Source of the DNA: Pelargonium tetragonum
Lineage: Eukaryota; Streptophyta; Magnoliopsida; Geraniales; Geraniaceae
Reading direction: 5' to 3'
Assembly (NCBI GenBank): GCA_036897445.1
Contig: JAYMTL010000022.1
Coordinates: forward strand, 1 to 64,000
DNA: 64,000 nt
Position 1 is the first letter of the stretch, and every line of letters starts with the position of its first letter. The notes under the pieces are model-generated. The model saw only the letters and a program-made list of their open reading frames with translations. It was not told the DNA's origin and searched no databases. Below, in pieces: positions 28,080-38,721 of this stretch. Made by a program: the position numbers and the translations under genes.

Positions 28080-28290
28080 AAGCCCTATACTCCTAAGAAA
28101 GGGTATACAGATGAAATAAAAGAATACAAAAACAGAGTATGAAAACAAAGAAAGTCAATCGTTGGTGATGGGTGTTATAACGTATCTATACCTATTCTAG
28201 AAACTATCATACCTTAAACTCCCTCACTTCGGCAATTGGGATTCATGTTATATTTATAAGGTTCGTATCCTCAACCAGGAGTATTCCCTT
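28080..28290 (+). repeat. C family, long copy A
   Basis: Words in order are a lysine-rich stretch, GTTGGTGATGGGTGTTATAACG, ACTAT, CCCTCACTTCGGCAATTGGG, and AGGTTCGTATCCTC at 28259-28272. The same order appears in copy B at 56383-56640. AGGTTCGTATCCTC resembles a tRNA T-arm/box B, but no cloverleaf fits. Confidence 0.55.
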
Positions 28291-28643
28291 TTATTTTAAT
28301 AGAATACCACTAATAGCAAAAGAGTAGAAAAGAATCTAACAATCTATAATTATTATATATGAACTATAATAGTCTAATAATTTATTAGATTTAAGAGTAA
28401 GACTATAGCTTTCTAAATAATAGTGACTTTCTAGCTATTTTAGCTCTATAAAACAGGTACAGCTAAGACTTTTCTCCTTATCTGTCTATATCCTAAACTC
28501 CTAGTTCTAGTACTTTTCTAACTCATCTAACAACTCCTAAGAAGTCTAGCTCACTCATAAAAAAGATTATAGCTATCAATAAGAAGTAAGTTCAAGTTAG
28601 TTGGTGGGTATTCTTTATAGTGTATGCAGCTATATTCAAAAGA

Positions 28644-28661
28644 CTATTAATTACATTACCT
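28644..28661 (+). repeat. CTATTAATTACATTACCT motif, copy 1
   Basis: Exact 18-mer, also at 39264-39281 and 61999-62016. It sits about 40 bases after a GTTGGTGGGTATTC word, at the place where other C-family copies carry ACTAT..CCTC. It may therefore be a form of the C family. Confidence 0.6.
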
Positions 28662-29060
28662 CCGTTATACTAGAGTCGGGCAGAGTAGTGCTATCTAAAC
28701 TCTATAAGTTTCTAACATCTCCGATGTCAGTAACCGCGGAGAGAGAACTGGATGAAGACAGCTTAGACTACTAAAAATCCTATACTCTTTAACTAAGAAT
28801 AGAGGTAGAGTAAACTACATACTACTTATACCAAGCTCCTATAGAATCAACCTAAAAAGATAGTGAAATATAGAACAGTAGGAAAATAGCTACAGGAAGT
28901 CCCGTCAACAGGAAGAAGATCCATACCCCTAAGTTACTGGTTATACGACTTGCACTCCTAGGGTAAGCTCCAAGAGTAGCTTAAATAGAAAGGGTCAAGC
29001 TGCTACAAGAATACAGAGTGAAAGTCTAGCTAAAGTTAGTGAAGAGCTTTTTTCCCAATC

Positions 29061-30040
29061 TTTTCATTGCAAAAAAGGGGTCCTTTAGTAAGTAAAAAGT
29101 AAATAAATTGAAATCCTGGTTTTTCCGGTTGTGGGTCTTCTTGTGTATAAGTCTATCCTATCCTATATACCAAAGGTCCCCTTATTCGGATGAACTCAGT
29201 CGGTAAGAAAGATTCTTCTATAGTACTACAAGCTACAAGGTTTCTCCACTACTTTTCGATAAGGACACAGCAAAATAGGAATATCCATAGCATGTAATAA
29301 AAGAAAATAAAAAAGAAACTTGTACTAAAAGAAAGACTCTAACAAAAGATTCTAGAAAAAAGAAGAAAGGTTTTTCAAGTGACACTTCTTAACTTAATAA
29401 TGAGAGCAGGCTCTCATCTGGGTTTCTGGATTATAATGGAATAAGAGAACTCTAAGGAAAGCCTTTTATATATATTAAACTAAAGCAAATAGTAAAGAAA
29501 ATCACAAGCTATTGCGACTCCCTTTCTAGTTCCAGAAGATAGAAATTGTAAAGCAGAAATTCTTGACTAATAAAAGGGAATCCTTTTCTGTATTTTCTAT
29601 TTATTAGTATTTAAGTTTAAGAAATTTTTTATGGGACTAGAACCTCTGACTTTCTAAGACCTCCCTAGTTTTTAATTATAGTATCTTAGGATACTACTTG
29701 AACTCGTGTCTTTTCTAGTGGATCTGATCAGTGTTATAGGGATACCGAATAAGAAACAAGCAGGTAATAAGAAATTTTTGGGGTTTTAAGGTCAGTAGTT
29801 TTATGTATACTTCCTCTATGTATCGCTTATTAATTATTAATTAAGTTAAAATTTTCTTAAAAAAAGTGTCCTTATTTTTAACAAATCTGGTTACCAAAGA
29901 CCCGGGAGTAAAAGGAATTGGGTAATTCTAGTCCATTTGGATAGGAGCTACTCAAATCTTTAAAAGAAACAAGAAAAAGAAGATAAAAAAGACAAGGTCT
30001 ACTTTCCCTTATTTAGGATTCTTTATTTCTTTATTTAGAG
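29061..30040. other. Gene-free background with MR5 copy
   Basis: AT-rich spacer. It contains MR5 copy 1 at its end and, at 29632-29690, a weak match to the 3' part of trnL(UAA) on the minus strand. No open frame of note is seen. Confidence 0.45.
29897..30028 (+). repeat. MR5 dispersed repeat, copy 1
   Basis: The 24 bases at 30005-30028 are identical to 58118-58141. Upstream, AATTCTAGTCCATT and AAAGACCCGG have counterparts AATTCTAGTCTATT and AAAGCCCGG in the same order at 58047-58117. The interval between conserved words differs in length. Confidence 0.65.
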
Positions 30041-31140
30041 AAGGTTGGATAGTAAGGCACCCTCTTCTGTTTACTCTTCTTTATAACCTTTCTTGCCAAT
30101 GAACCTCGCTCATAGCTATCTATAAGACCCCTTTTATCGGCCTACTTCACCGCTCGCTTTCTTTAAAACAAGGGTTCTTTCAATCAAAAAATAGAATATA
30201 CAAATACAGTAAGTTCAAATCCCACCCCTAGACAGTATAATAGGTCTCATTACTCAATCCCAATTCTACTCTTTCAAAACTTCCGGTCGACTTGTCTTAT
30301 GAAGCAGTAAGAGGAACCCCAGCTAACCCCATTCCATATCTATCAAAGCAAAATTACTTGAAAAAGAGAACTAACGATAAGTACTAGAACTCCGAATAAC
30401 CTTAACTTGCATATAGCCATTCATACCTTTGTGCTCCTACTAGAATAGAAAACTCGGAATCTTCTTCTTAAACCGAAGCCCTTCTTTGGCGTAAACGCAT
30501 TCACCTCAATGACTTTAAGTTTATAGCATCCGGAGAAATCCTGTCAACCCGGAAACTCCCCCTTCACTATCATACCTTAGACCCAACTTTCTTTAATAAA
30601 AGCCCCCTTTTATATTTAGACTATAAACGTTCATTTCTTCTAATGCCTTTTATCTCTTTTCGGAGCTGACCTCTCTCAGTCTTTTTTAAGAGACTTTACA
30701 CGGAACTCTATTAACCTGGAAACAATCCTACTAAATCTCTCTTACTTCACTCGCTAAACCGGGAGCTTCTTACTAAAGCTAAACTGCGAGAAACCCCTTA
30801 TTGAGGAAAAGTCCCTGAATCTGACTCCAGTAAAACGATCTTTATTTCATGTTCACTCTTCCAAAGCCTCTCTTCTATACTAAAGAAACCCAATAAGCCG
30901 ACTCGCTGTAACCGTAGAATTGCCTTTTGTTTTCTGGCACCCCGGATATAGATATACAGGACTGCTCCTTATATACTTTCAACATACTCCACAAACACAA
31001 AGAAGTCTAGTCAAACCTAAGTTTTTGCGCTCCTACTAGAACCTTCAACAGGGATTCCGCCTATTAAAGTCTAAAGTAAAGAAACTTTTGAACTAAAAGA
31101 AAACCTGTTTTAGCTAGAGGACGGGTCTCGGATTTCGAAA
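30041..31140. other. Pyrimidine-rich block with MR1
   Basis: C/T-rich on the plus strand, like 10312-11640. It contains MR1 copy 2. A word near GCTCCTACTAGAA occurs twice, at about 30432 and 31029. Stop-free runs up to about 50 codons carry no known motif. Confidence 0.45.
30844..30920 (+). repeat. MR1 dispersed repeat, copy 2
   Basis: The first 19 bases (30844-30862) are identical to the reverse complement of 52880-52898. GAAACCC..GACTCGCTGTAACC follows, matching the other two copies in order. Confidence 0.7.
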
Positions 31141-34100
31141 AAAGGATTCGAGCCTTATATGTAAAATGAATCAAAGGGGGCTCTCTAATGGAAAGAATAA
31201 GACCTTATAATATAATAAAGAGTTTAAAACTAAGAATTTGCAATATTATATGTTATAAGAGCATCGCTATAATGCTATAAGAAAACTATGTTTCAAGCTT
31301 TTTAAGCCTGAATTTACTAAGTTTTCCTTAATTCTTTCTGAAATTTCTTATAATAAAAAAGACTTGTCCAGTCAATCTTTAGAAAGTAAAATAGAGCACC
31401 CGGCAACAACAAGAAAGGATCTCTCTAAGGGTTATCGATACCTTTGCCGAAAACCGATAAACTTACTTTTACTAAAAAAGAAACTTCATTTACCGGAAAC
31501 GGCTTAAGCCCCAGCTTGCTGTCTTCTGCTTACCTCGTTTATCCCTTTTGCCTAGGTTTTCTCTTGATAGCTGCCGTACCAACTGTCTTATAACTTGTTC
31601 GAGTAGCCTTAATCTTATGAGCTAGACTCGAACTCTTATAATATAAACTAACCCGTAAACTATCTCCTAGAAATTTGATGTTAACTATTACAAAAAACTA
31701 GCAGGATAGGACTAAGACATAACAGAATCTTTAATAGGCAACTGCCTTAGCTATGAGATTCCCGCGATTCGAGAGAAACTTAAAATAGGATACTGGACTC
31801 CCCCTTTCTTACCATTACCAAGAGTAAAAAGAGTGGGAGATTTCTATAGCCTTTGTTTGACAAATACCATTTCTTGGTTGAGATGAGATAATAGATAATA
31901 AACCAAGCTGCGGAAAAACCCTAAGGAGACTCTGGGGGCTTCTACTATGTTATGTTCGAGTACAGCCAAATACAGATTTGAAGGAAAGGGCTTAAAAGCA
32001 AGCTCGCCTTAGAAAGCCAGGGAACAAAAATGACAAAGAACTCCTCTTTCGTGAGCTCCTCAAGATAACAAGATTTTTCCTACTTCAGTAAGTTAGCTTA
32101 GCTAGGAAGTCGTACCATAAGATTGAGTCATTATAGAAATAGAATGAAATAGGTTTAACCTAAAAAAAAGACTCTGCCAGTTTCTTGGAGATAAAGGTTA
32201 CTGTTATTTAGATAGACAAGTAGAAAAGAAATTGTCTGAATCAGGCATTCAAATTACCAAAGAAAAAACTTTTATAAACAACTTAAGAAAAGAAAGTAAA
32301 AGGCAAAAGAAATATACTATAATATAAGCAGTCCAACACTCTTTTGGAGATACCGAACAAAAAGAAAGGGCGCTGTCCAACTCAAAAACACCATTCAAGA
32401 AATGGTCTACATCCCGGTAGTCTAACAAGACCCCTTTCACCTTGAAGCTTTCAAGAAATTCCCGGGCCTTTGTGATACAGTAGCAAACCCCGCCCAAGCT
32501 ATCCGATAAAGTAATCCTTATTAAAAAAAGGAATTACTGGTTTTAGTTTGACTAGGTCTCAAGGAAGAACTCCGTCAAGACTAAACGGATACACCCAAGA
32601 GGACCCCTTTGAGTTGAAAAAGCCCCCTTACCTTGTTATAAATTTTTTTATTGCAATACAAGAAGCGTACTAAACTTTCAATTCTAATTTTAGAGCGGGG
32701 CCCCGTTTAAACCACAAAAATCTATGACAAATATGACAAAGGATTTTACTTTCATATTAGATAAAGAAAGAGTTGCTTTAGTAATTATACCCCGGATCCA
32801 AGGCCGCATCCTTTTAGGGCCCACTTTAGTACTGATTTTTATTGAGAGCTTCCTTTGAATAAATTAAAGGGAATCCTGTAAAACATATAACGGATTGATC
32901 CAAGAAAGCTAGCATCAGATATCATACTCTATCTAAACTGCCTAGGAGGAAGAAAACCCTTATACTACGGAGCAAAAGAAACCTTAAATCTAAGACCCTA
33001 TAGCGTATCCCTCTTTTATCGCTTAGCTAATGTTCTATTTCATTCTGCTGCAAAGCCCCGAAACACAGCTACATTCGTTACTATGTTAGTTCTTTTGTTA
33101 ATATACTACAAACTCGTAAATATTAAGTCTAATTTTTGCGTTTATTTACCACGGGAAGCTCGTGGGTTTCCTTGAGAAGTCCCTCTTTGACACAACAACT
33201 TTTGAAGTTCCTAATAAAGTTTGGGTTATCTCTATCTAAAAGGATTCCCCTTTTTTAGTGGGCCATAAAAAGCTAAGCTTTGAAAAAACTTTTAGGGTTC
33301 AGGAGTCTTACTTTCTTTTCTGGACTGGTAGTCGTAAACTAAGATTTCTTCAAGGATCAAAGAATTGCTAACTAGCAGGTCGAAAGTCTTAATATTGAGG
33401 TAGCTTGGATTTGAAGAGAAGAAGGGAGGTTCCAGACTTTAGGTTACTAGTGCTTTTTCAGTTCTTTCTCATTTTTATAGACTTTTTTTAGCTTGCCAAA
33501 TAGCCACGGACTTGCTCCTATTAGTCAAAGCTCCCCTAGCTAAATTACCTTTTCCTGTCTTTAGAATAACCCATTAACCCCTCTAAAAGAAGTCCAAAAA
33601 ATCTAAGTGACTAAAGTAAAAGGGATAAGTCTTTTTTTTTAAGGGAGATAATCTTCTTAGGGAGTAACTAGACTAACTAACTAAGTGTACCTAATTTCTT
33701 TTTCTTGTAATTCTCATATCAGCTTCTAAGGATGTAGAGAAAGAAGTATATTAGCTAGTAGAAAAAAAAAGAGGTCTTACTATAAGTTCTATTAGTAGTA
33801 TATATAAGAGTAAGAATATATAGGTGTCTTCCCTCTTTATAAAGACCCGTGTACGTCATTTATGCTCTAGTATGCCTAAAAAATTGAAAGTTCCGAGTTT
33901 CCTACACCTTCTTTTTGAAGTTGGCTTGACTATGAAATTCCCTATGCATAATGTTTTTGCGTTCCCTAGCGACGACTTTAACTAAAGAATTTAAAACCCC
34001 AAAATGAGACCGAAGTATATGCTGCAGCTGTCAAACACTTTTTCATTCTTGTTATTGTTGAAAGACACAAGGACAAGATACTCCTTTCCTCAGCGAGCCC

Positions 34101-36860
34101 CATGTTCATTTTCTACTAAAGTGCTGAAGTTTGTCTTATCTTATCAAATAACCTAGTCCTAGGATTCCGGGCGAGGATTCATTACCTTTTTGATAGAGAC
34201 AAGAAGTTTCTCATCCATAGGTAGACCTCGGTAAACCGGGTACTTCAGCCAAAAAAGATTGAAGCCTTATATTAGTAACAAATATAGCTGCAAAAAGAAG
34301 CATCCTCTGAGAATTCATATTATAAATAAGGAAGCTCTGACGAAATTTCAGTGCGGAAAACTTATGTTATTAAAAAAATCTCTAATCTACAAATTTTTTC
34401 TTTCTTTTTTTTATCGAGTTGTACCTATAAAATAAAGTATCTAATACAATAGGAAAAACCTCTTACTTTCTATATCTATTTTCTTTCTTTTACAGTACCC
34501 CTTATCAAAGTCAATCTCGTATATTTTATCCGGTGTGGTTTGAAAATCCCAGGTTAGGGTTTAAGTGTACAAGATAATGCAGGACTTTTCACGAAGAAAC
34601 TGAAGTACACTATAGGGCGGGAGATCCATCTATTCTTCTTTTCTTGTAAAAAAAGTAACAGAGCATAAAATCTTTATGCTTTAATAGAAAAATTTATGGG
34701 ACTACGTGCCCCTCCACTTATCCTAGGTATGGGAAGCTCCCTTAAATCTCATAAGTCAATCCTTTCCGTTTTTTATAATAGCATAACGGAATTCTCGAGG
34801 GTAACTCGCGATGAATAGGAAACGGCAATCCTTTTTGCTACCGGCCCACAGGAAAGTTGTAGAGTAATTTGACTCGTTTTGCCTTTTGGCTTCTATAATT
34901 CTAGAATATAAAGAAATTCTAGAAAAAATTTACTAGCCCTTGCTTTTGTATAAGTAGAACTTCTTAACTATAAAGTAGTTGACGGATTGCTTCTTTCTGA
35001 CACTATAAAAAATTTCCTAATATTTTATTAAAAAGAAAAAGCCGCCTCAGCCTACCCAGTAGATTAACATCCCACTAAAATCAATCCTTTTTTATACGTA
35101 AAGTCTTTACTTTAGTGTTCATTTTGAATTCAATTCTAATGCCGAGGAATCTAAGTTGTAGCAGCCAACAAGGAAAATAGGCACTTTTCTTTCATTTCTC
35201 TTTTATATATATAGATCCGATAGCTCGCAATTTCCTAAAAAGAAAAAAGTTTCATGCTCTTTGTTAGGGCACTCACGACGACTAAAGGTGAACTTCCCTT
35301 GTATTGTAGTATTAAAAAAATTGGCTTTATTATAATACCTTGCTTTTAGCTTGTATACCTTATAGTACAGGGAGTCTACTTTCATTATATAGGGATCCCG
35401 CGTCAAGGTTTTATCTTTCTCAAAAGTTCAGTACAATAGATCGCTTAGATACATTAGTATGCCAACAAGTTTATACCTATCTTAATTAGAGTAAAAGCCT
35501 CGAAGTTTAACGAATATGTTTTTTAAATCAACATACGAAAAAATTTTGTATCGTGGGTTATAATCGGGCTTCCTACTAGTTCAATTTATCCTTACGTGTT
35601 TTTCTTTTTACCCCTGATACCCGAAAAATGAACGGATACCCGTAGTAGTTCTATACTTTTTAGATAAAGTTCATATTAGTGGTTAGTGACCTTTTTGAGT
35701 TATATGGTTTCACCTGTTCGATTTAGTCTAAGGTAGCCCAGTAAACCCCCCACAATTCACGCATAATGACGTTTACTTGTTTGTATAATTTAGAGTAGTT
35801 GCCGCAGGAGCTTTTCAATTTATAAGCGTAAGGAGCATCAGGAACCTTTTCGTTTTCTCAAGCTAGTTTTAGACACGACACATAGAAGCTTTTGAATCTC
35901 AATTATACCAACGAAGTAAGATAAGAGTAGATAGCATAAGGGTCAGTAGTCGTTTTTTTAGTTTCTAGCAGATTTTAAGCTTTTTTAAGATATAAGTCTT
36001 CCATATATTCTATTTTTTAGGGCCCGCCTCATGACTAAGAATTACTAAATCAGGACGAGGTAGCTCGATGACCAAAAATCTTTAGTTAGACCCCAAGAAA
36101 CTTTTTTTTTGTTGTATCCTGCTTATAGACTACTACTATACTAGTATACTAGAGTTTAGGAATTTCATTTCCTTTCATTCAATTCTCTCTTCATTTTCGG
36201 ATGCCTATTTCCTGAGCAGTCCTTCTTGTCCTTTGTACGGATTTTTTAGAGCTAGCCTATTACGAAGCTCTCTCTTTATAGACTTGTGACAACAAAGCTC
36301 CATGGAAAAAGCTCGCTATAATATAAAGAAACGAAGGGTGAAGTCCTATCACTCATAAGCCGGGTCTCTTTCTATTAAATGGAGGCAAGAGAAGGGCTTT
36401 TACAGCAAAAAGAAAGTATGGATTTCAACGCGCCTTCTTTAAGATTCTAGTGCCCCAGTTATAAAGTAGAACCCGAGAGCTTTAGGATTCTATGGGCACC
36501 CCGGATTTTATATTCTAATTAGAGGGGATTTTCTTTATAAAAAATTTTCCAGTAAGAGCGTTCTTTTAAGTGCAAGTAGGAATAAGAAAAAAATTTGTAT
36601 ACCCTTACTCCTCCTGCTTTTTGTGTATATTTATTAAAAAAAGCTTCCAAGTTCTTTTTTACACTAAAGAAGAATGCTGCTTAGCTTAATCAATGAAACA
36701 GGAATTCTTTAGTTGTCGTAGTTTGCCTGACTTATTAAAAATAGAACAGAACTTCCAGCCCCTTTCTAATTTCTACTGGGAATACCCCTAACCTAGTAGT
36801 TTAAGTCTAAGAAATCGTATGTCTGCCAAATCCCTAAAAAGCATAAAAATCCAATAAGAT
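31141..36860. other. Gene-free AT-rich background
   Basis: Stop codons are dense and open frames are at most about 80 codons without motif. GGGCCCCG occurs at 32698-32705. AT-rich simple sequence lies near 33640-33830. No RNA gene is seen. Confidence 0.5.
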
Positions 36861-37840
36861 GAAGGAAATTGTTTACAATTTATGGAGGAAACAGAACCTA
36901 CTTTACGAATATCCCAGAAAACCCAGTGAACTGAAAAGCGCTAATACAGGAATCTCTTACACGCATAACAGCGTTATAGGAAACCCTTTCCCTAGTTTAG
37001 AAAGAGAGCCTTTTTCACCGGAATATACAAGGTAAGTTCTAATCCCAAACTATATAGGTAAAACTAGGAAATCTATCTCCTTATCAGAAGGGACCCTGGC
37101 TCGCGGACCCTCTTACCATCTATTAACCTTAGCCATAGAACTCTGTAACTGCACCCTTCTTCTCATGAGCTTGACTATAACAGGAACTCTCTTTAGCCAG
37201 GGATTTCTCAGTTACTAAAAAAGATACCTAAAAAATTTTTCTAAATGTAAATGCTGCCTATATTAAGGTTTCTTATTAGCTACTTTTTCGGGAAGAAGAG
37301 GAACCCTAATACAAGGGCTCGTGTAAAATAAGACTCAGTCTTTCCACTCACTTTAAAAAGTCAAACTGAGCCCACTAGGAAACTTGATTCTATACTTACC
37401 AACAGGAATCCCCTAGTTAGTAAATTTGACTTGGAAACAACTTCTAAAGGCTTTCTTTTGTATAGACTCTAGAATTGATTAAGACTTCCAAAAACCCTAC
37501 ACCCTTTCTCGAACTCTTAAAACGACTAGATTATAGGTGAAAGGAGCACGTACACTTGCCACCCAAATTTGTATGCCTGTCTTAAGATAGATATAGGTTT
37601 TTACTTGGACCTGATCTCAATCTTACCTAACCGCGATCTCTATCTTAGTAGTACCTCTACCTTTCTTATAAACCAAACTCTCGTCTCAAGAGACCCTTAT
37701 ATCTAGCGAGTTCTTTTTAAAATTGAAGATACCAGGAACTTACTTAACTTAATTAGATAGCCAGCACCTACTTCTTATACTTACGTTCCTTTAACTTCCC
37801 GGCCTGAAAACCCGATTCTGAATATCCCAATTGCGCATTC

Positions 37841-38110
37841 TTGATCCTATTAGATAGAGTCTTTGACTCGAATTGCCTAGGAAAGTCCCTCTTTTTGAAA
37901 GCAAACCAACTGAAATCTAGGAAAACTTTAGACTTGCCCTCTTTCCTTCTACTATTCCGACTAGGAAACAAACAAAAGAGCCAATTGCTTATCGAAAATC
38001 TTACCTCCTCTATACTAACCAATAGAAACCTTGACATACTCCTATTCATTCATATTCAGAAAAGTCTACTTCTTTTTAGAATTGGGAACAAAGGAGCAGA
38101 CTCTCGTTAA
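37841..38110 (+). other. Unrecognised ORF with internal repeat (89 codons)
   Basis: TTG-start frame with leucine-rich content. Residues 36-44 read LLLFRLGNK and residues 76-84 read LLLFRIGNK, so about 27 bases are duplicated 120 bases apart. The opposite strand carries a 93-codon frame over much of the same stretch, which is more typical of biased composition than of two genes. No mitochondrial protein family is recognised, and there are no hydrophobic segments long enough for a membrane protein. Probably not a gene. Confidence 0.2.
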
Positions 38111-38212
38111 GAGCAACTCCTCTTTAGACTTTCCTGACCAACTTCTTAGTCTTTGACCTCTTTGTTTTATTTCATTCTGTATTTTCTTCTTCGTACCAAA
38201 GCCAATAAAACC

Positions 38213-38234
38213 AGGAATACAGATTAGATAGAAC
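38213..38234 (+). repeat. MR3 dispersed repeat, copy 2
   Basis: This 22-base stretch starting AGGAATACAGATTAGATAG matches 60986-61007 at 20 of 22 positions and 26902-26923 at about 18-19. Confidence 0.6.
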
Positions 38235-38649
38235 AACCCTACAATATCCCTCTAATGTTTCGACACCTTCTTTAGCATCAAATTTTCTTTTATAATTCTG
38301 AATTTGCCTTATACCCTATAAGAGAAGGTATTCACTCCTTGTTAACCGAGAGTTCCCTTACTAGCCTACACAACTCAACTAGGTAAAGCTCCCAAAATTC
38401 CTCTTGCTAATAAAACTAAGCTACTCTGTTATAATGAATAAAGAGACTACTAAAACTTCCAATAGCCCTGGCTCACCCCTATACTTGCTAGATCAATAGC
38501 CTTGCGCTTTTTTGGGAAACCTCTTCGTAGGAATTGCTTTAGTTACAGTGGTAGTTGTAAAACCAAAGCTTTTGAATAGTTATCAGACTTGATATCATAA
38601 ACTAAAAAGGTAATGCTTTAAAAGGTTCACTAAAGAAGAAGCAGGTTCC

Positions 38650-38721
38650 GCTATGTGATGTGGCGCGGGTTAAGATCAAGTAAGGATGATAACAACGGAG
38701 AAACCCGGTTTAGAACATAGC
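38650..38721 (+). other. Nested two-stem structure, GC-richer than surroundings
   Basis: GCTATGT (38650-38656) pairs with ACATAGC (38715-38721). Inside it, CGGGTT (38666-38671) pairs with AACCCG (38702-38707). The apical loop is 30 bases and purine-rich (AAGATCAAGTAAGGATGATA and on). Local G+C is clearly above the window's background. This could be an RNA element, a worn intron domain or tRNA-like relic, or chance. No family is recognised. Confidence 0.35.

Larger units (their letters stand above)
25081..29060. other. C-family block: AT-rich, lysine-codon-rich repeats
   Basis: The texture here differs from its surroundings, with AAG/AAA-rich and TCTCCT-rich runs and few G/C palindromes. It holds several diverged copies of one sequence family, at about 25373-25402, 27227-27262, 27737-27771, 28080-28290 and 28600-28940. 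It also holds MR1 and MR3 copies (26380, 26877) within a pyrimidine-rich stretch at about 26030-26700. Short open frames encode lysine-rich or Pro/Ser-rich peptides that resemble each other. No intact known gene is seen. Confidence 0.5.
36861..38640. other. Pyrimidine-rich block with MR3 and a repeat-bearing ORF
   Basis: C/T-rich texture on the plus strand. GAAAACCCAGTGAACTGAAA near 36916 resembles the end of MR2 copy 1 (11141-11158). MR3 copy 2 lies at 38213-38234. Two open frames overlap on opposite strands at 37768-38110; neither is recognised. Confidence 0.45.

Noticed and set aside
28259-28272. AGGTTCGTATCCTC as the T arm of a tRNA
   Set aside because: No acceptor, D or anticodon arm fits upstream. 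It recurs with the C-family repeat instead.
37768-38049. 93-codon minus frame opposite 37841-38110
   Set aside because: Two long frames on opposite strands of the same sequence point to composition bias. No motif is seen in either.
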